Shown piece by piece: positions 51,754-62,358 of a DNA stretch of 64,000 nt. The DNA comes from Puccinia triticina. Its lineage: Eukaryota > Basidiomycota > Pucciniomycetes > Pucciniales > Pucciniaceae. Positions within the stretch are counted from its first letter, which is position 1. Each line of letters starts with the position of its first letter. The translations under genes were made by a program, and so were the position numbers. The stretch covers positions 4,546,001 through 4,610,000 of the forward strand of contig NC_070568.1 of the NCBI RefSeq assembly GCF_026914185.1, read 5' to 3'. Below the pieces are notes generated by a model. The model ran no database searches and was not told where the DNA came from. It saw nothing but the letters and a program-made list of their open reading frames with translations.

Positions 51754-54626
51754 CAGTAGCGGACCGAGTCCCCATGGGACTCCATCATTTTCCGATAAGC
51801 AATCCCGCTCGTCTCCTCACTGCGCTCTAGCTGAATGGAGCGCGCCACTATAAGATCTTCGGTCGTCTTCACAGAGTCCCAGTCAACACCCAGATAGGAT
51901 TCAATGTCTAAGTCCAGAGGCAGCGCCGCGCGTTGCCCAAATACCAATTTGTAAGGGGAGTAGCCCGTAGTGCGCTTCGTCGAGATCCGGTCTGCAAAAA
52001 GGACTAGAGGTAGAAATTTACGGCAATTCTTGCCGCTCTTGCCGGACAATTTAACTAGAGCTGCCTTCAAAGGACCGTGCCCTCGCTCAACCATACCCTG
52101 TCCTTCAGGATAGTACGGGGTAGATACACGGTGCTGGCCGGGAAGAGCACGTAACATCTCTGCTAACGCGCCTCCAAACTCAGATCCGCCATCTGTCGAA
52201 TAGGCTTGAGCAAGACCATATCGCATGGTCCAATTTTCTTGCAGAAAAGCCGCTACCGCTTCTGATGTGAGGTTGTTTAGAATTTTTGCTTCTACCCAGC
52301 CCGAAAAATCATCTCGCGCAACGATTAAGTACTTGGCGCCGCTAGCTTTAAGGTGGACCGCGTCCATTGCGACGCGACCAAAGACAGTAGCTTCACCAGT
52401 CGGATAATGAATTTCCTGTGGACGCTTCAGATCTTGTCGTTGACAGGCGTCGCAGCTTTGACACCACCGGATAACAGACTGCTTCAATGAGGGCCACCAA
52501 AATTGTTCAGAAACACATCGGTAGGTTTCCGCCACACCCCAATGACCTAAGCCTTCGTGTAACTGATGAAGGATTGAGTCCTGCTTGGCTGGAACGGTGA
52601 CAACAACGCGCGGTAGTGGAGTTCCACGCTTCATGAGCCTACCCGCCTGCAGGAAGAATTCAGAGGATTTACGCTTCAAAGCCCGGAAGTCCTTCAATGC
52701 CATGTCTTCCGGCTTCTCCAATTTCGCCAGGAACTTTTCCATTGCGCGCCAGTAACCTTCCTGGTAGCCTGAATACTCTTCTTGCTGCGCTGAGAAAACA
52801 CAGGCCGGTCGGATATGAGGAACTTCTTCATCAAAATCAGAAGGAGGATTGGATTCGTTGTTGCCTTGGGGACGCCGCGACAGGCCGTTGGGCATAGTGA
52901 AAGACTTGCCAGGGCGGTGCACAATGTCGAAATAAAATAAATGAATGAATGAGATCCATCGCTTCATGGGTGCGTTTGGTAAGCTCGGGGCGTTAATCAT
53001 CTGGATCAACGACTGCGCATCAACCTGCAACTCAAAATGCTGTCCCCACAGGACCATCTGAAGTTTCTTCAGAACCCTTGCCACGCCACATAATTCCAGT
53101 TTTGCTTGAGAGTACCGAGATTGCACGTCTGAGAACAAAAGAGATTCGTAGAGGGCTGGACGGTCAAGTCCATTCGCATCTGCCTGAGTAAGAACCGCGC
53201 CAGCCGCGTGAGCGCTCGAATCTACCACGAGCTTGATTTGACCAGCGTCTGGACTGTAATCCATTTTAACCAGCACCATGTCTTTGCCCACAATCCGCTT
53301 GAGGTCTTGAAATGCCCTCTCGCACTCTTCAGTCCAAAGCCAGTCCACGTCCTTCCGCGTAAGTCGACGAAGAGGTAGACAGATTTGGGATAAGGAAGGA
53401 ATGAAAATCCAAACATATACTACAACACCCAAGAAGCCGCGCACTTCTGTTGCGCTGGTTGGAGTTGGCCACGAGAAAATCTTGTTAACCTTAGCCGGCG
53501 CCATTCTCCGGCCTTCCTTGCACACTACGTGTCCAACAATCTCAAGAGTTGGCACGCAAGCCGCGAGCTTGGAAGCGGAAACCGTTAACCCTGACTCCTC
53601 TATCCGGAAAAGTATGCGCTCCAAAGTCTCTGCATACTCCCAAATGAACCTTTGGATACCAGAATGCCACGACAGCAACTCGTTGTCGTAATCAGATTTT
53701 GGGCCCTTGATCCCTCCATCATCTATAAAGATACCCGCATGATCCGGGATTTTGTCTTGAAGGATCCAAACCATTTGCGCTTGGTACACTGCGACCAAAT
53801 TGGTGGCTCCCTGGGGCAATTGAGTAAGCTGAAACCGCCCCAGCGGTGTGTTGAAGGTAGTGAGTGGCCGAGAAATTGGGTGGAGAGCGCGCTCATTGTA
53901 GCCGCCCATGATATCCCCCAGCCCGTAACACGCCCGACCTGAGAATGACTCCACAGACTCCTCCGTGGCAGGCAGAACTCCAGCATCTCGAATGGTGACC
54001 TTGTTGAGCGGTTGGAGATCATGAACAATCCGCAACTTGCCATTTCCCTTGAGCACGCAGAAAACGGGGCTTGAGTAGCTTGACGTAGACTGCTCGTACA
54101 AACCGTTACAAACCCTCTCACAGATCAGCCTTGAGTATTTGTCCATCTTTGCAGCGGGAATAGGGATCTTCCGCTTCTGCCACAGTTCGTGCTCCACGAC
54201 AGGGATGATATACGGCATTCCGTAAGATTCTTTCAATAATCCCCGCTCGTCTTCGGTGAAAGCTATCGCCAGATTACATTCAGCCAGCACGTTCTTGATC
54301 AGAGCTAATTCTGCCAGGTAAAGCCAACCCGCCGGTCCGAAATTGACTACGCTTAGCCGTTCTTCTGTGACCCTTCCCTTCGGCACAAATGGCCCCGCTA
54401 GAGATCGAGGCAGGCCGCAGTAGGGGTCCCGCGAAAGCGGAGGCCAACGGAGAGGGGGGTTCAATCCCTGAGGCATAGGCTGATTGACCGGTTTGATCTT
54501 CTTTGATACTGGCTTGTACTTTGCCGCAAAAGTCAGATAGTCACCTCCGCGCCACAATTCCACCAAAGCCACCTGCACCTTATGACTGAGTCCAGCTTCC
54601 ACAAGAAGAGAGGTCCAATGCTCCAA
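51747..54626 (-). CDS. Gypsy pol: RT, RNase H, integrase
   Basis: An uninterrupted frame of 959 residues. Reverse transcriptase (about 140-340) with YSSPVFCVLKGNGKLR, FQLTQLPQGATN and the active site FIDDGGIKGP, a variant of YxDD found in basidiomycete Gypsy families. RNase H-like (about 430-560) with KLVVDSSAHAAGAVLTQ and VDAQSLIQMI. Integrase (about 660-860) with the zinc motif HEGLGHWG..CQSCDACQ, core Asp in VAMDAVHL, Asp in YSTDGGSEFG and Glu in GMVERGHGPLK. No chromodomain. It ends SVRYWD where it meets the opposite-strand gag fragment at about 51750, so the integrase C-terminus is cut short. The lack of internal stops suggests recent insertion; the rearranged 3' end means this copy is not complete. 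Confidence 0.9.
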   Translation of the reverse strand: MEHWTSLLVEAGLSHKVQVALVELWRGGDYLTFAAKYKPVSKKIKPVNQPMPQGLNPPLRWPPLSRDPYCGLPRSLAGPFVPKGRVTEERLSVVNFGPAGWLYLAELALIKNVLAECNLAIAFTEDERGLLKESYGMPYIIPVVEHELWQKRKIPIPAAKMDKYSRLICERVCNGLYEQSTSSYSSPVFCVLKGNGKLRIVHDLQPLNKVTIRDAGVLPATEESVESFSGRACYGLGDIMGGYNERALHPISRPLTTFNTPLGRFQLTQLPQGATNLVAVYQAQMVWILQDKIPDHAGIFIDDGGIKGPKSDYDNELLSWHSGIQRFIWEYAETLERILFRIEESGLTVSASKLAACVPTLEIVGHVVCKEGRRMAPAKVNKIFSWPTPTSATEVRGFLGVVVYVWIFIPSLSQICLPLRRLTRKDVDWLWTEECERAFQDLKRIVGKDMVLVKMDYSPDAGQIKLVVDSSAHAAGAVLTQADANGLDRPALYESLLFSDVQSRYSQAKLELCGVARVLKKLQMVLWGQHFELQVDAQSLIQMINAPSLPNAPMKRWISFIHLFYFDIVHRPGKSFTMPNGLSRRPQGNNESNPPSDFDEEVPHIRPACVFSAQQEEYSGYQEGYWRAMEKFLAKLEKPEDMALKDFRALKRKSSEFFLQAGRLMKRGTPLPRVVVTVPAKQDSILHQLHEGLGHWGVAETYRCVSEQFWWPSLKQSVIRWCQSCDACQRQDLKRPQEIHYPTGEATVFGRVAMDAVHLKASGAKYLIVARDDFSGWVEAKILNNLTSEAVAAFLQENWTMRYGLAQAYSTDGGSEFGGALAEMLRALPGQHRVSTPYYPEGQGMVERGHGPLKAALVKLSGKSGKNCRKFLPLVLFADRISTKRTTGYSPYKLVFGQRAALPLDLDIESYLGVDWDSVKTTEDLIVARSIQLERSEETSGIAYRKMMESHGDSVRYWD

Positions 54627-55558
54627 CAGGTCTTTGAAGCCGCCTTGTCTGAGAAAGAAAATCCAAGAAAAGGTTCTTTGCTCACGTATGTGGCACGGGG
54701 CAGGGTTTTCGAAAACAACGGAGCATCACGCTTCGGAGGTGCATATTGGTGGGAACTTACTTTTACCCCAAATGCCCTCCATGATGGCCCAAAAAATACC
54801 ATGCCTCCCTTGCCGCGTACTTGATGTGAACATAGTTTAAGCTCGTTGCGGAGCGCCGCATCATACCCCGTATCCTTTGTAAGAGATAGTTTACCCTCTT
54901 TGCGGAGGCTTTCCAGTTCATACTCCCTACAGGGCAAAAGAAGTTTATGCTCATTGCGGAGCGGTACTAGTTTAGGCTCGTCGCGGAGTAGCACGAGTTT
55001 ACCCTCATTGTGGAGCTTAGGAAGTTTATTCTTGTTACGGAGACGGTCTTGTAAAGCTTCCTGAAACAAGAACTGAGAGATCGCGGAGGGTTCCTTAGAA
55101 AGGGCTGAGTCCTCTTTGAGGTGAAACGAGGATAATTTCTTCTCTTCATGGCAAGTTGAATCCGTCGAAAGCAGTTTCTGAGATCTGCAAACCAAGGCGG
55201 ATGAATAGGGACAGCTCACAAGAGTGGCACGAGGCAGGGTTTTGACAAAGGTAGTAGATACCCTGGAGGTGCATAAACTGGGAGGACTTACTTTTGCTTT
55301 GGTTTGCCTCAACGGAATTCCAGTATCCTCCTCCGCCGCACCTCTTCTAATGTACACTTGAGATTGAAAACTGAATTGAAATTGAGCTGAGATTTTCTTT
55401 TTGATGGTTTTGAGTATCTGGAGATGTTTTTCAGGTTTTTTATTTTGCTGATTGAGAAAGAATGATGAAATTGAGAAAGCGGGCCAATAATCCTCTAGCG
55501 TTTGAGCTGGTTCGACGGCAAGAATGCGAGGACCTAAATTAAGACCGCCGTAAACCAA
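54533..55558 (-). CDS. Linker frame between Gypsy protease and RT
   Basis: An open frame of 341 residues lies between the gag-protease frame and pol and overlaps the pol frame by 94 bp in another phase. It has leucine/lysine repeats (LRNEHKLLL, LRDEPKLVPLR, LRKEGKLSL) from a tandem of about 33 bp, and two copies of an 80-bp direct repeat (KTLPRAT) near 54690-54760 and 55215-55291. Each copy starts with GTAAGT and is followed by CAG, so they may instead be two related introns (54649-54760, 55185-55291); splicing them would not keep one long frame. No domain recognised. Confidence 0.45.
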   Translation of the reverse strand: MVYGGLNLGPRILAVEPAQTLEDYWPAFSISSFFLNQQNKKPEKHLQILKTIKKKISAQFQFSFQSQVYIRRGAAEEDTGIPLRQTKAKVSPPSLCTSRVSTTFVKTLPRATLVSCPYSSALVCRSQKLLSTDSTCHEEKKLSSFHLKEDSALSKEPSAISQFLFQEALQDRLRNKNKLPKLHNEGKLVLLRDEPKLVPLRNEHKLLLPCREYELESLRKEGKLSLTKDTGYDAALRNELKLCSHQVRGKGGMVFFGPSWRAFGVKVSSHQYAPPKRDAPLFSKTLPRATYVSKEPFLGFSFSDKAASKTCWSIGPLFLWKLDSVIRCRWLWWNCGAEVTI

Positions 55559-55569
55559 ACCAGCAGGGC

Positions 55570-57291
55570 TTATAAAAAAGGACGATCCTCGTTAGAATCG
55601 TCGGGAAGCCGCGCCACATGCGTCAGCACACCCTTGCGTCCCTGACCGGGGAATTCACGTTCCCATTGCCCAGACCCAGTTGAACACAGCAATAACTCAT
55701 TGTCACGACCACTGGCATCTGGAATGATAATCTTCTCGCCGGATTGCGGGTTGAAAGAAAGGGTGGCTGCCACATCCATCAGAAAAGGACGACCCAAGAT
55801 CAAAGGTCCGTCGTTGCGCGTGATCCAAAAGTGACAAGTCCTATCGATAGTCTTTCCGACGCGAATCGGGACATCCTCAGCCACGCCTATCAGTTCGCAG
55901 GCCTGGTTATTGATACCATAGACCGCGGACTGAAAGTTAACTCTTGGGGTTGAGTTAAACTGATTCGCCATCGTGTCGGATATCAAATTAAGCTGCGAAC
56001 CAGAATCGATAAGTGGCTTTGCCGGAGTTTCTCCATCGCCTATGAGACAAGACAGATAACCTAGAGGGCAGCAATAAAGGTTTAAATCCGCCCCCAAATC
56101 CCGTACTTCGTCTCCCTCGGCTAGAGTGCCGGAGTGAACCTTGAGCTCTTCCGCGCCAACTTCCACGCGCCTTCGCGACACCCACTTTTTTACACCCTCC
56201 GCAACGGTAGGCGCAAGAGCGAGCAGCTCCGCCACGGTCATGTGGGGCACGGGCAATTCGAATATCTTCTTCAGCGCGCCATCGACAGCATTAGGATGAT
56301 CACGAGCAACCTCGCGCTCGAAACGGACCTTTGGGCCGACAGGCTTCACCGCCTGAGACGGAGTATCCGGACGTGAATCTGATTCTTTCTGCACTTCGCC
56401 AGAACCACGCTCAAAAAGCTCTGGTTCCTCATCCATCGCCTGCGTTTCTTGGGATTCCTTCGGGACTGAGGTGCGTCTGATTGGTCGCTTCGCCGCACTA
56501 CTAGGAACAGAAGGAGCCTTATAAAGCTTGGGGTCTTCGTGCCGCTTTCTGCCGGCCGGATCCGCCTCACACGCGCTTGAGAATGACTGGGAAGAAACTG
56601 CGGGCGGGTACCACTGTTGAAGGGAGCCGTACCCCGCCTTATATTCTCCCGAAGGCTCCGCGGTTGCCTGGTTCACGCGCGGCGAGGGAAAGGAAGCCAC
56701 AACGTGTCGAATTGGTCGGCTAGAATCCCAGGGAATAAGCGCGCCGTTCGGCAGGAAAAAGTTCGTGCCTTTCTGTTCGACGAGCTTCTCCTCCTTGTCT
56801 TTCTGGAGCTCAAAACAACGGGCGGTCCCGTGTCCTTCGCGGTGACAGTAAAAACAGACCATGGGTGGGCGTTTTCCTTGACCCTGGGAAGACTTTCCAG
56901 GGACCGCGGCCAGCTTCTGATCAATCTTCTGCTCGAAGGCCTCGAAGAGTCTGGTCAGTTCATCCATGTTCGGAACCGGCTTGGATGCCTGAGGGGCCTC
57001 TGTTGGCCGGCGTTCTGCGCCCATCTTCCGCATCACCTCATTCCCGTCACGGAATGAGGAGATCAGTACTGGCTCTGCGCTCTTGGATTCCTCGAAGGTG
57101 AGCGCCGTCTGCTCCTTCATGACATCATTTGCTGCCGCTTTGAGGATCGCGAACGTCGGTAACTTGAATCGGTTATCCAGGGTAGTAACCATTGTCTTCT
57201 CCCGGATTAGCTTTCGTCGGATCTCATCTTGAACTGACGTCGAGAAGGCTTGGTAGCGGTTGGCGAAAGTAACAACAATAACTCCAGACAA
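55570..57291 (-). CDS. Gypsy gag C-terminal half and protease
   Basis: 573 residues without a stop. The N-terminal 120 residues are capsid-like (FANRYQAFSTSVQDEIRR, FKLPTFAILKAAANDVM). A knuckle CFYCHREGHGTARC follows at about 165-178, then a long Pro/Ser/Glu linker, then an aspartic protease with PLIDSGSQLNLIS (about 440) and GPLILGRPFLMDV (about 510). Gag packages the RNA and the protease processes the polyprotein. The first 190 or so residues of Gag expected before this frame are absent upstream on this strand; a matching N-terminus lies at 51231 on the plus strand. Pol follows 0.9 kb downstream. Confidence 0.85.
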   Translation of the reverse strand: MSGVIVVTFANRYQAFSTSVQDEIRRKLIREKTMVTTLDNRFKLPTFAILKAAANDVMKEQTALTFEESKSAEPVLISSFRDGNEVMRKMGAERRPTEAPQASKPVPNMDELTRLFEAFEQKIDQKLAAVPGKSSQGQGKRPPMVCFYCHREGHGTARCFELQKDKEEKLVEQKGTNFFLPNGALIPWDSSRPIRHVVASFPSPRVNQATAEPSGEYKAGYGSLQQWYPPAVSSQSFSSACEADPAGRKRHEDPKLYKAPSVPSSAAKRPIRRTSVPKESQETQAMDEEPELFERGSGEVQKESDSRPDTPSQAVKPVGPKVRFEREVARDHPNAVDGALKKIFELPVPHMTVAELLALAPTVAEGVKKWVSRRRVEVGAEELKVHSGTLAEGDEVRDLGADLNLYCCPLGYLSCLIGDGETPAKPLIDSGSQLNLISDTMANQFNSTPRVNFQSAVYGINNQACELIGVAEDVPIRVGKTIDRTCHFWITRNDGPLILGRPFLMDVAATLSFNPQSGEKIIIPDASGRDNELLLCSTGSGQWEREFPGQGRKGVLTHVARLPDDSNEDRPFL

Positions 57292-58074
57292 AACTAGACA
57301 AAAGTACGTAGAGTAATGGTAAATCTTATGTATCTGCTACAAAAAATTAACTCCTAAAGCGTATGATGCATCTCCGAGGCTCATCAGCTACCCTCGGTAG
57401 TACTGCCGGAACTCCCACAAACCCGGCCAAAGCGTGCCAGGTTGTCCTCACCAGAGAGCAAAAAACTCTGAAGTTCAATTTTGCCGAGGAGAACCTGGTC
57501 AAGCCAAATGATTTCAGAGTTTATATAAATAACCTCCTCCACCATCGCCATTTGTGTGCATCCATCAGTATACTTTCACCCTCGCACTATACTTTCACCC
57601 TCGCACTATATTTAGCTGGCAGGCCCTTTTATCTACTTCTGAGCTTGTATTGCGACTTCTAACCTTGATTGCTTATCAAGATTCACTTGTTTCTGAGCTA
57701 GTCTCTCCCTTTTCCACCTTCTGGTCCTCTCATTTGCCAAACGTTATCATACATACCCTATCCCACTGCGCTGCTTGCTTTCTCCGCCGCTATAATTTAA
57801 TCATTGTGTTCTCACAAGCTACCGCTTTGTGCTTGGTTCCCGGCGGGCATCTTATCTTTCCAACCTATCTCACCAACCTTATCTTTCATTCCACACATCC
57901 ACCAATTGCTTCCGTCACTCCCCAAACTCATCTAACTCGTCCCCCCCATCTCGCCAACCCTTCCCAATCAGCCCGACTCCCCTCCAATTTGCTGCATCCA
58001 TCCAGCCCATCCTGTCCCCCATCCTCCAACAGTCTATTTCCTAGCCCTCAAGTGCTTTCTTTCAAGAACCTCAA
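57292..58074. other. 5' flank of the MULE gene
   Basis: No gene. Contains three copies of TTTCACCCTCGCACTATA (57567-57610) and a CT-rich leader up to the start at 58075. Terminal inverted repeats of the MULE were not identified. Confidence 0.45.
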
Positions 58075-61000
58075 ATGAAGCGACCAGCCGATGAATCCAG
58101 CACAGAACTATACCCGATTGTCAGCAACATTTACGACATTGTCCCCCTTCCTTTTACTCAAGAGGTACCAGTCCAACCATCCGCGCCCTTGATTCCAAAT
58201 TCCTTGCGCATGATTCGAATCACCAATGCAACTGCCCCTTCCTTTCCTCAACCCATCCATCGATTTACCATCCCCGGGTGCACGCGAGCCGATGCCGATG
58301 CATTTGTGACAGCAATGCAGACAACCGTCTATTGGAGTGTTCAGCGATCGCCTAAAGAGAAGTCAAGCAAGACAAAAGCTGGCCGAACGGGTTGTCCCAT
58401 CAAGAACCACTTCCGGATCGACCTCAAGTGCCCGCACGGCGGAGTCCACATCCCAGTCCCCAACTCAAGGAAGCAGCACACCTTATCCCGGAAATGCGGC
58501 TGCCAGAGCAAGTTCAGCATCTTTCACGACGTCCAGAGCAACTCCCTCCGAGTTGAATGGCACTGGCAACACAACCACAACCCTTTCTCAAAGGAGGAGA
58601 TTGCTGCCAATCGAATCCCCAAGATGTTGGACAACTGGCTCACCGAACGTGTCCTTGCAGGGCTTGGCTGGAAGGCGATACAGGCCCTGGCAAATTGTCC
58701 AGAAATTGCTGCTGTAGGTTCTCAATTTCATTTTTCGTTCAATTTCCGCACATCCTATTGACCGCCGCCTTGCCTATCTCACTTTGTCAACCAGATGCGC
58801 GGCCGCGGGATCAAGTTGGAAGCCGGAAATCTCAAGCTTGACCGGTTTCGATATCTTGTTGCAACCCGAATGGCTGTACTGGCCAGGCGCGACCCCAACC
58901 CGTTCAAGTCCACCGCATTGTGGAATCAGAAACTGCGGGACCAGGGTTGGAATACATTTCTCCCCATCTCGGAAGACTCAGCCAAATTTGTATTTGCATT
59001 CCAATCACAGTGGCAAAAGGAACAAATGCTCAAACACGGCCAGGGCATGATCATGGTGGACAGTACACACAACTCGAGCGACAATACATCACTTTCGGAT
59101 GGCCGCAAATTCAGTCTGTACACGTTCATGATCCGAGACCCCGTTGTTGGCAAGGGACTTCCTGTATGCTGGGCGTTCACCGCTTCTGCCGCCACGTGAG
59201 TGTAGCTTCCGGCTGTGTTTTTCCCCACACAAGCATCCCCGCTAACACCTGTCTACATATGTAACTTATGTGTCATATAGCGAGCCAATTCAATCAGTTG
59301 TTAAATGGCTCCGAGACTCCACAGGTTTCACCCCATGCGCATTCATGAGCGATTGTGCCCTAGCGATCAGGAATGGCGTGAGATCCGTTTACCAAGACCT
59401 TGGCAGTCAAGCACCGAGCCTATACTGGTGCATCTTTCATGTACTCAAGGCATTCAAGAACAAGGCACAGTTCCACCTAAACGACAAGGTGGAGGCGGAG
59501 GAGGCCGTGGCTGATTTTTGCAAGATCATGTATGACGAGCGAGACCCAGAAGGGGGCCTGCAGGTACTCTACGGTAAATGGTTAACTGTCAGTATATCTT
59601 TCGTCGAGTACGTTCAAACACAATGGGCGCCAAACATCGTCCATTGGGCTATGGCTTATTGCTTGGTAAGTCACCATTTGTTCACCCGTACCATCTCGCT
59701 AGATATTGACTAGTTTCTTTGCCTATTTTCGCTTTGCAGACACCTCATCAGGGCATACATACCAACAATTATGTTGAGGCATGGCACAAGATCCTCAAGA
59801 CTTACTACCTCAATGTGCAAGACAGCCGCCACCGGATCGACGAAGTCATTCAAATTCTTGCCGACCGAGTTCAAACCGCTTATCTCATTACACATATTCA
59901 GGTAGCCGAAGGGATCAAGCGCCAACGGACGAACAAATTTCAAGACATGGCAAAAGCGAAGGCGGACGAATATACCCCAGCAATCATGCAACTACTTGGC
60001 ATCAAAGTCAGGCAGACTCCCAGTCATGTATGTATGTCTCTTCGCGTGGTTTGCTTGCTTAGCGAGACACACGCGTACACTTGCTGACTTATTCGGCTAC
60101 TGTTCTATAGTTCTGTATTTTTTCGTTCACATCCCCTGCAACCAAAGCCTACATGGTGCAGTACATACTACGAGACGAAGATGAGCTGGGACGAATTCAA
60201 AGCTGTACGTGCGAATATTTTGTGCAGTACGGTAGCGCCTGCAAGCACATGTTCTACCTCGCCAAGCACTACAAGCTGCTTGTGGTCGAGAACGCCACCG
60301 AGTTTGTCGAGCGGGCATCACCACCTCCCCAGCCGCGCATGAACCTCGACGACTGGGCCCCTGATGGATCATTCCGTCGGGAGCTGCCACCGAATGGTCC
60401 GGGCAACACAGCTCCAACCGGCGGGCAAACGACCGAACGATCAAAGAAGCGCCAAATCAACGAGCCTCAGTCCTCGCGTGATGGACCGGAGCCGAGCGCA
60501 GAAGACACTGAAGTTGACGAGCCACTGATGAATGACGAAGATTTTGCTTTGTTTCTTCAATCGTTGGCAAAGAAACCCATCTGCCCGGTAATCCCCACTC
60601 CGGTTCCCAGCAGTGGACCGCTTTTGAACCCCGACGAAGTACTCCGGCACCTCACAAATCTGTCTGCTTCCGCCCTCGACGCCTTGCAGCAAACAATTGA
60701 TTTACTCAAATTCATTGAGAACCGGCGGATGATCGCCAAAAAAACCTCTCCGGAGTGGATGTGGACATTCAGGAGGGCCTCCGAAAGTATCCGACAGTCC
60801 GTTGTTGTACGATGCCCAAAGGCGCCAAAGTCAAGAGAAGTCGACATGCCCGGAATATCGGTTGTCCAGTCCCTACCACGAGAAGAAGTCGACATCATCA
60901 TTGACCGGCTACAACAAGCGGGTTTCAACGCTCTAAAGGCAGCACAAGGCTTCATTACCCACAAGGATCATAAAGCAGACTTCTTGGCGAACTCAGAGGT

Positions 61001-61097
61001 CACGGAGATGGAGTCATTGAGGGTGAGTTGTTGGGAAATGCTGGGGGGTATCAAGAACGTTTGTGTTGGTCTCAGGGTAAAGAAGCAGCGAAGATGA
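58075..61097 (+). CDS. MULE (Mutator-like) transposase
   Basis: Five exons join in frame: 58075-58713, 58795-59195, 59281-59665, 59740-60031 and 60148-61097, giving 888 residues. An N-terminal zinc-ligand-like region (CPHGGVHIP, KCGCQSKF, HWQHNHNP) resembles FAR1/WRKY-GCM1 folds of MULE proteins. The catalytic core has MIMVDSTHNSS (first Asp, about 300), CAFMSDCALAIRNGV (second Asp, about 370) and HTNNYVEAWHK (Glu, about 488). A SWIM zinc finger, CTCEYF then CKHMFY, follows at about 595-610. The C-terminus is Pro/Glu-rich. Exon 4 has two tandem GTATGT donors (60028 and 60032); only 60032 keeps frame. A further 53-bp intron (61023-61075) is possible and would change the last residues. All domains are intact, so it may be active. 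Its 3' half is repeated inverted downstream. Confidence 0.88.
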
Positions 61098-61570
61098 GTG
61101 AGCAGTAAGACTTTCAGACAGCTGTTGTATTTGGGTTGCATGTTGTGGTTTCTTGATTGTTGAATCGATACGCTCTTTACATTAGGAGTGGTCAAAATCA
61201 TGCGTGCAAAAAGTGAGTTGTTATGAATTAAGGAGCAGATGCACAGATGCAAGAAGCAAGAAGATAGCCGGATTTGGAGGAAATAAGATGTGATTTTGCG
61301 AGAGGGTGGGTAAAGCGGATAGCTCAATGGTCTTATAGAAAGGCAATAATGCCTCTGAATTTGCAAGTCGGTACCTTTGCCTCCTTTGCCTGGGTACTCA
61401 GCGGCAAAGGAGACAAATGTCCTCCATGTTCATGTGGCTCATCTTGGGCTAAGCAACGTCATTGCTCATCTTCATTTCATTGTTGATCATTAACATGATG
61501 TACCTTTCATTGTTGGTAACGTCTACATAACAATTTGCCAATTAATCATGGATTTGGCGGCCTGGTTACG

Positions 61571-61885
61571 GGCCTGGTTACGGGACTTGTTGTTGCTAGT
61601 TTCGGCAACGCGCTTGGTAGTACGAGTTGCGGATCTCCTCGACCGAGTCAATGTGAGCTTTGAACAGCAGGTAGGACTGGATAGGTTCCCAGCTCTGTTG
61701 GAACACCTGATAATCTGTTGCTGACGCGACTCCTCCTCTGGACGACCATTCTTGGACGAGAGAGCTCAAGTCTCGAGTCGTAAACCGTGCGGTGTCCACT
61801 TGACCCCAATAAGCAACCATCGCCGCCTTCAGCTTAGTCCAATTGGGGGGGCTGAAGCCATCCAAGGTCTCGAGGACGTCCAGTA
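61571..61885 (-). pseudogene. Gypsy gag fragment (spacer copy)
   Basis: The minus-strand reading contains DGFSPPNWTKLKAAMVAYWG, DTARFTTRDLSSLVQEW and YQVFQQSWEPIQSYLL, ending ARCRN. This is a truncated copy of the gag region at 63476-63760, differing by a few substitutions, for example N for D and F for S. It breaks at CCAGTA (61885), where the inverted MULE arm starts. Confidence 0.85.
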
Positions 61886-62358
61886 CGTAACCAGGCCGCC
61901 AAATCCATGATTAATTGGCAAATTGTTATGTAGACGTTACCAACAATGAAAGGTACATCATGTTAATGATCAACAATGAAATGAAGATGAGCAATGACGT
62001 TGCTTAGCCCAAGATGAGCCACATGAAAATGGAGGACATTTGTCTCCTTTGCCGCTGAGTACCCAGGCAAAGGAGGCAAAGGTACCGACTTGCAAATTCA
62101 GAGGCATTATTGCCTTTCTATAAGACCATTGAGCTATCCGCTTTACCCACCCTCTCGCAAAATCACATCTTATTTCCTCCAAATCCGGCTATCTTCTTGC
62201 TTCTTGCATCTGTGCATCTGCTCCTTAATTCATAACAACTCACTTTTTGCACGCATGATTTTGACCACTCCTAATGTAAAGAGCGTATCGATTCAACAAT
62301 CAAGAAACCACAACATGCAACCCAAATACAACAGCTGTCTGAAAGTCTTACTGCTCAC

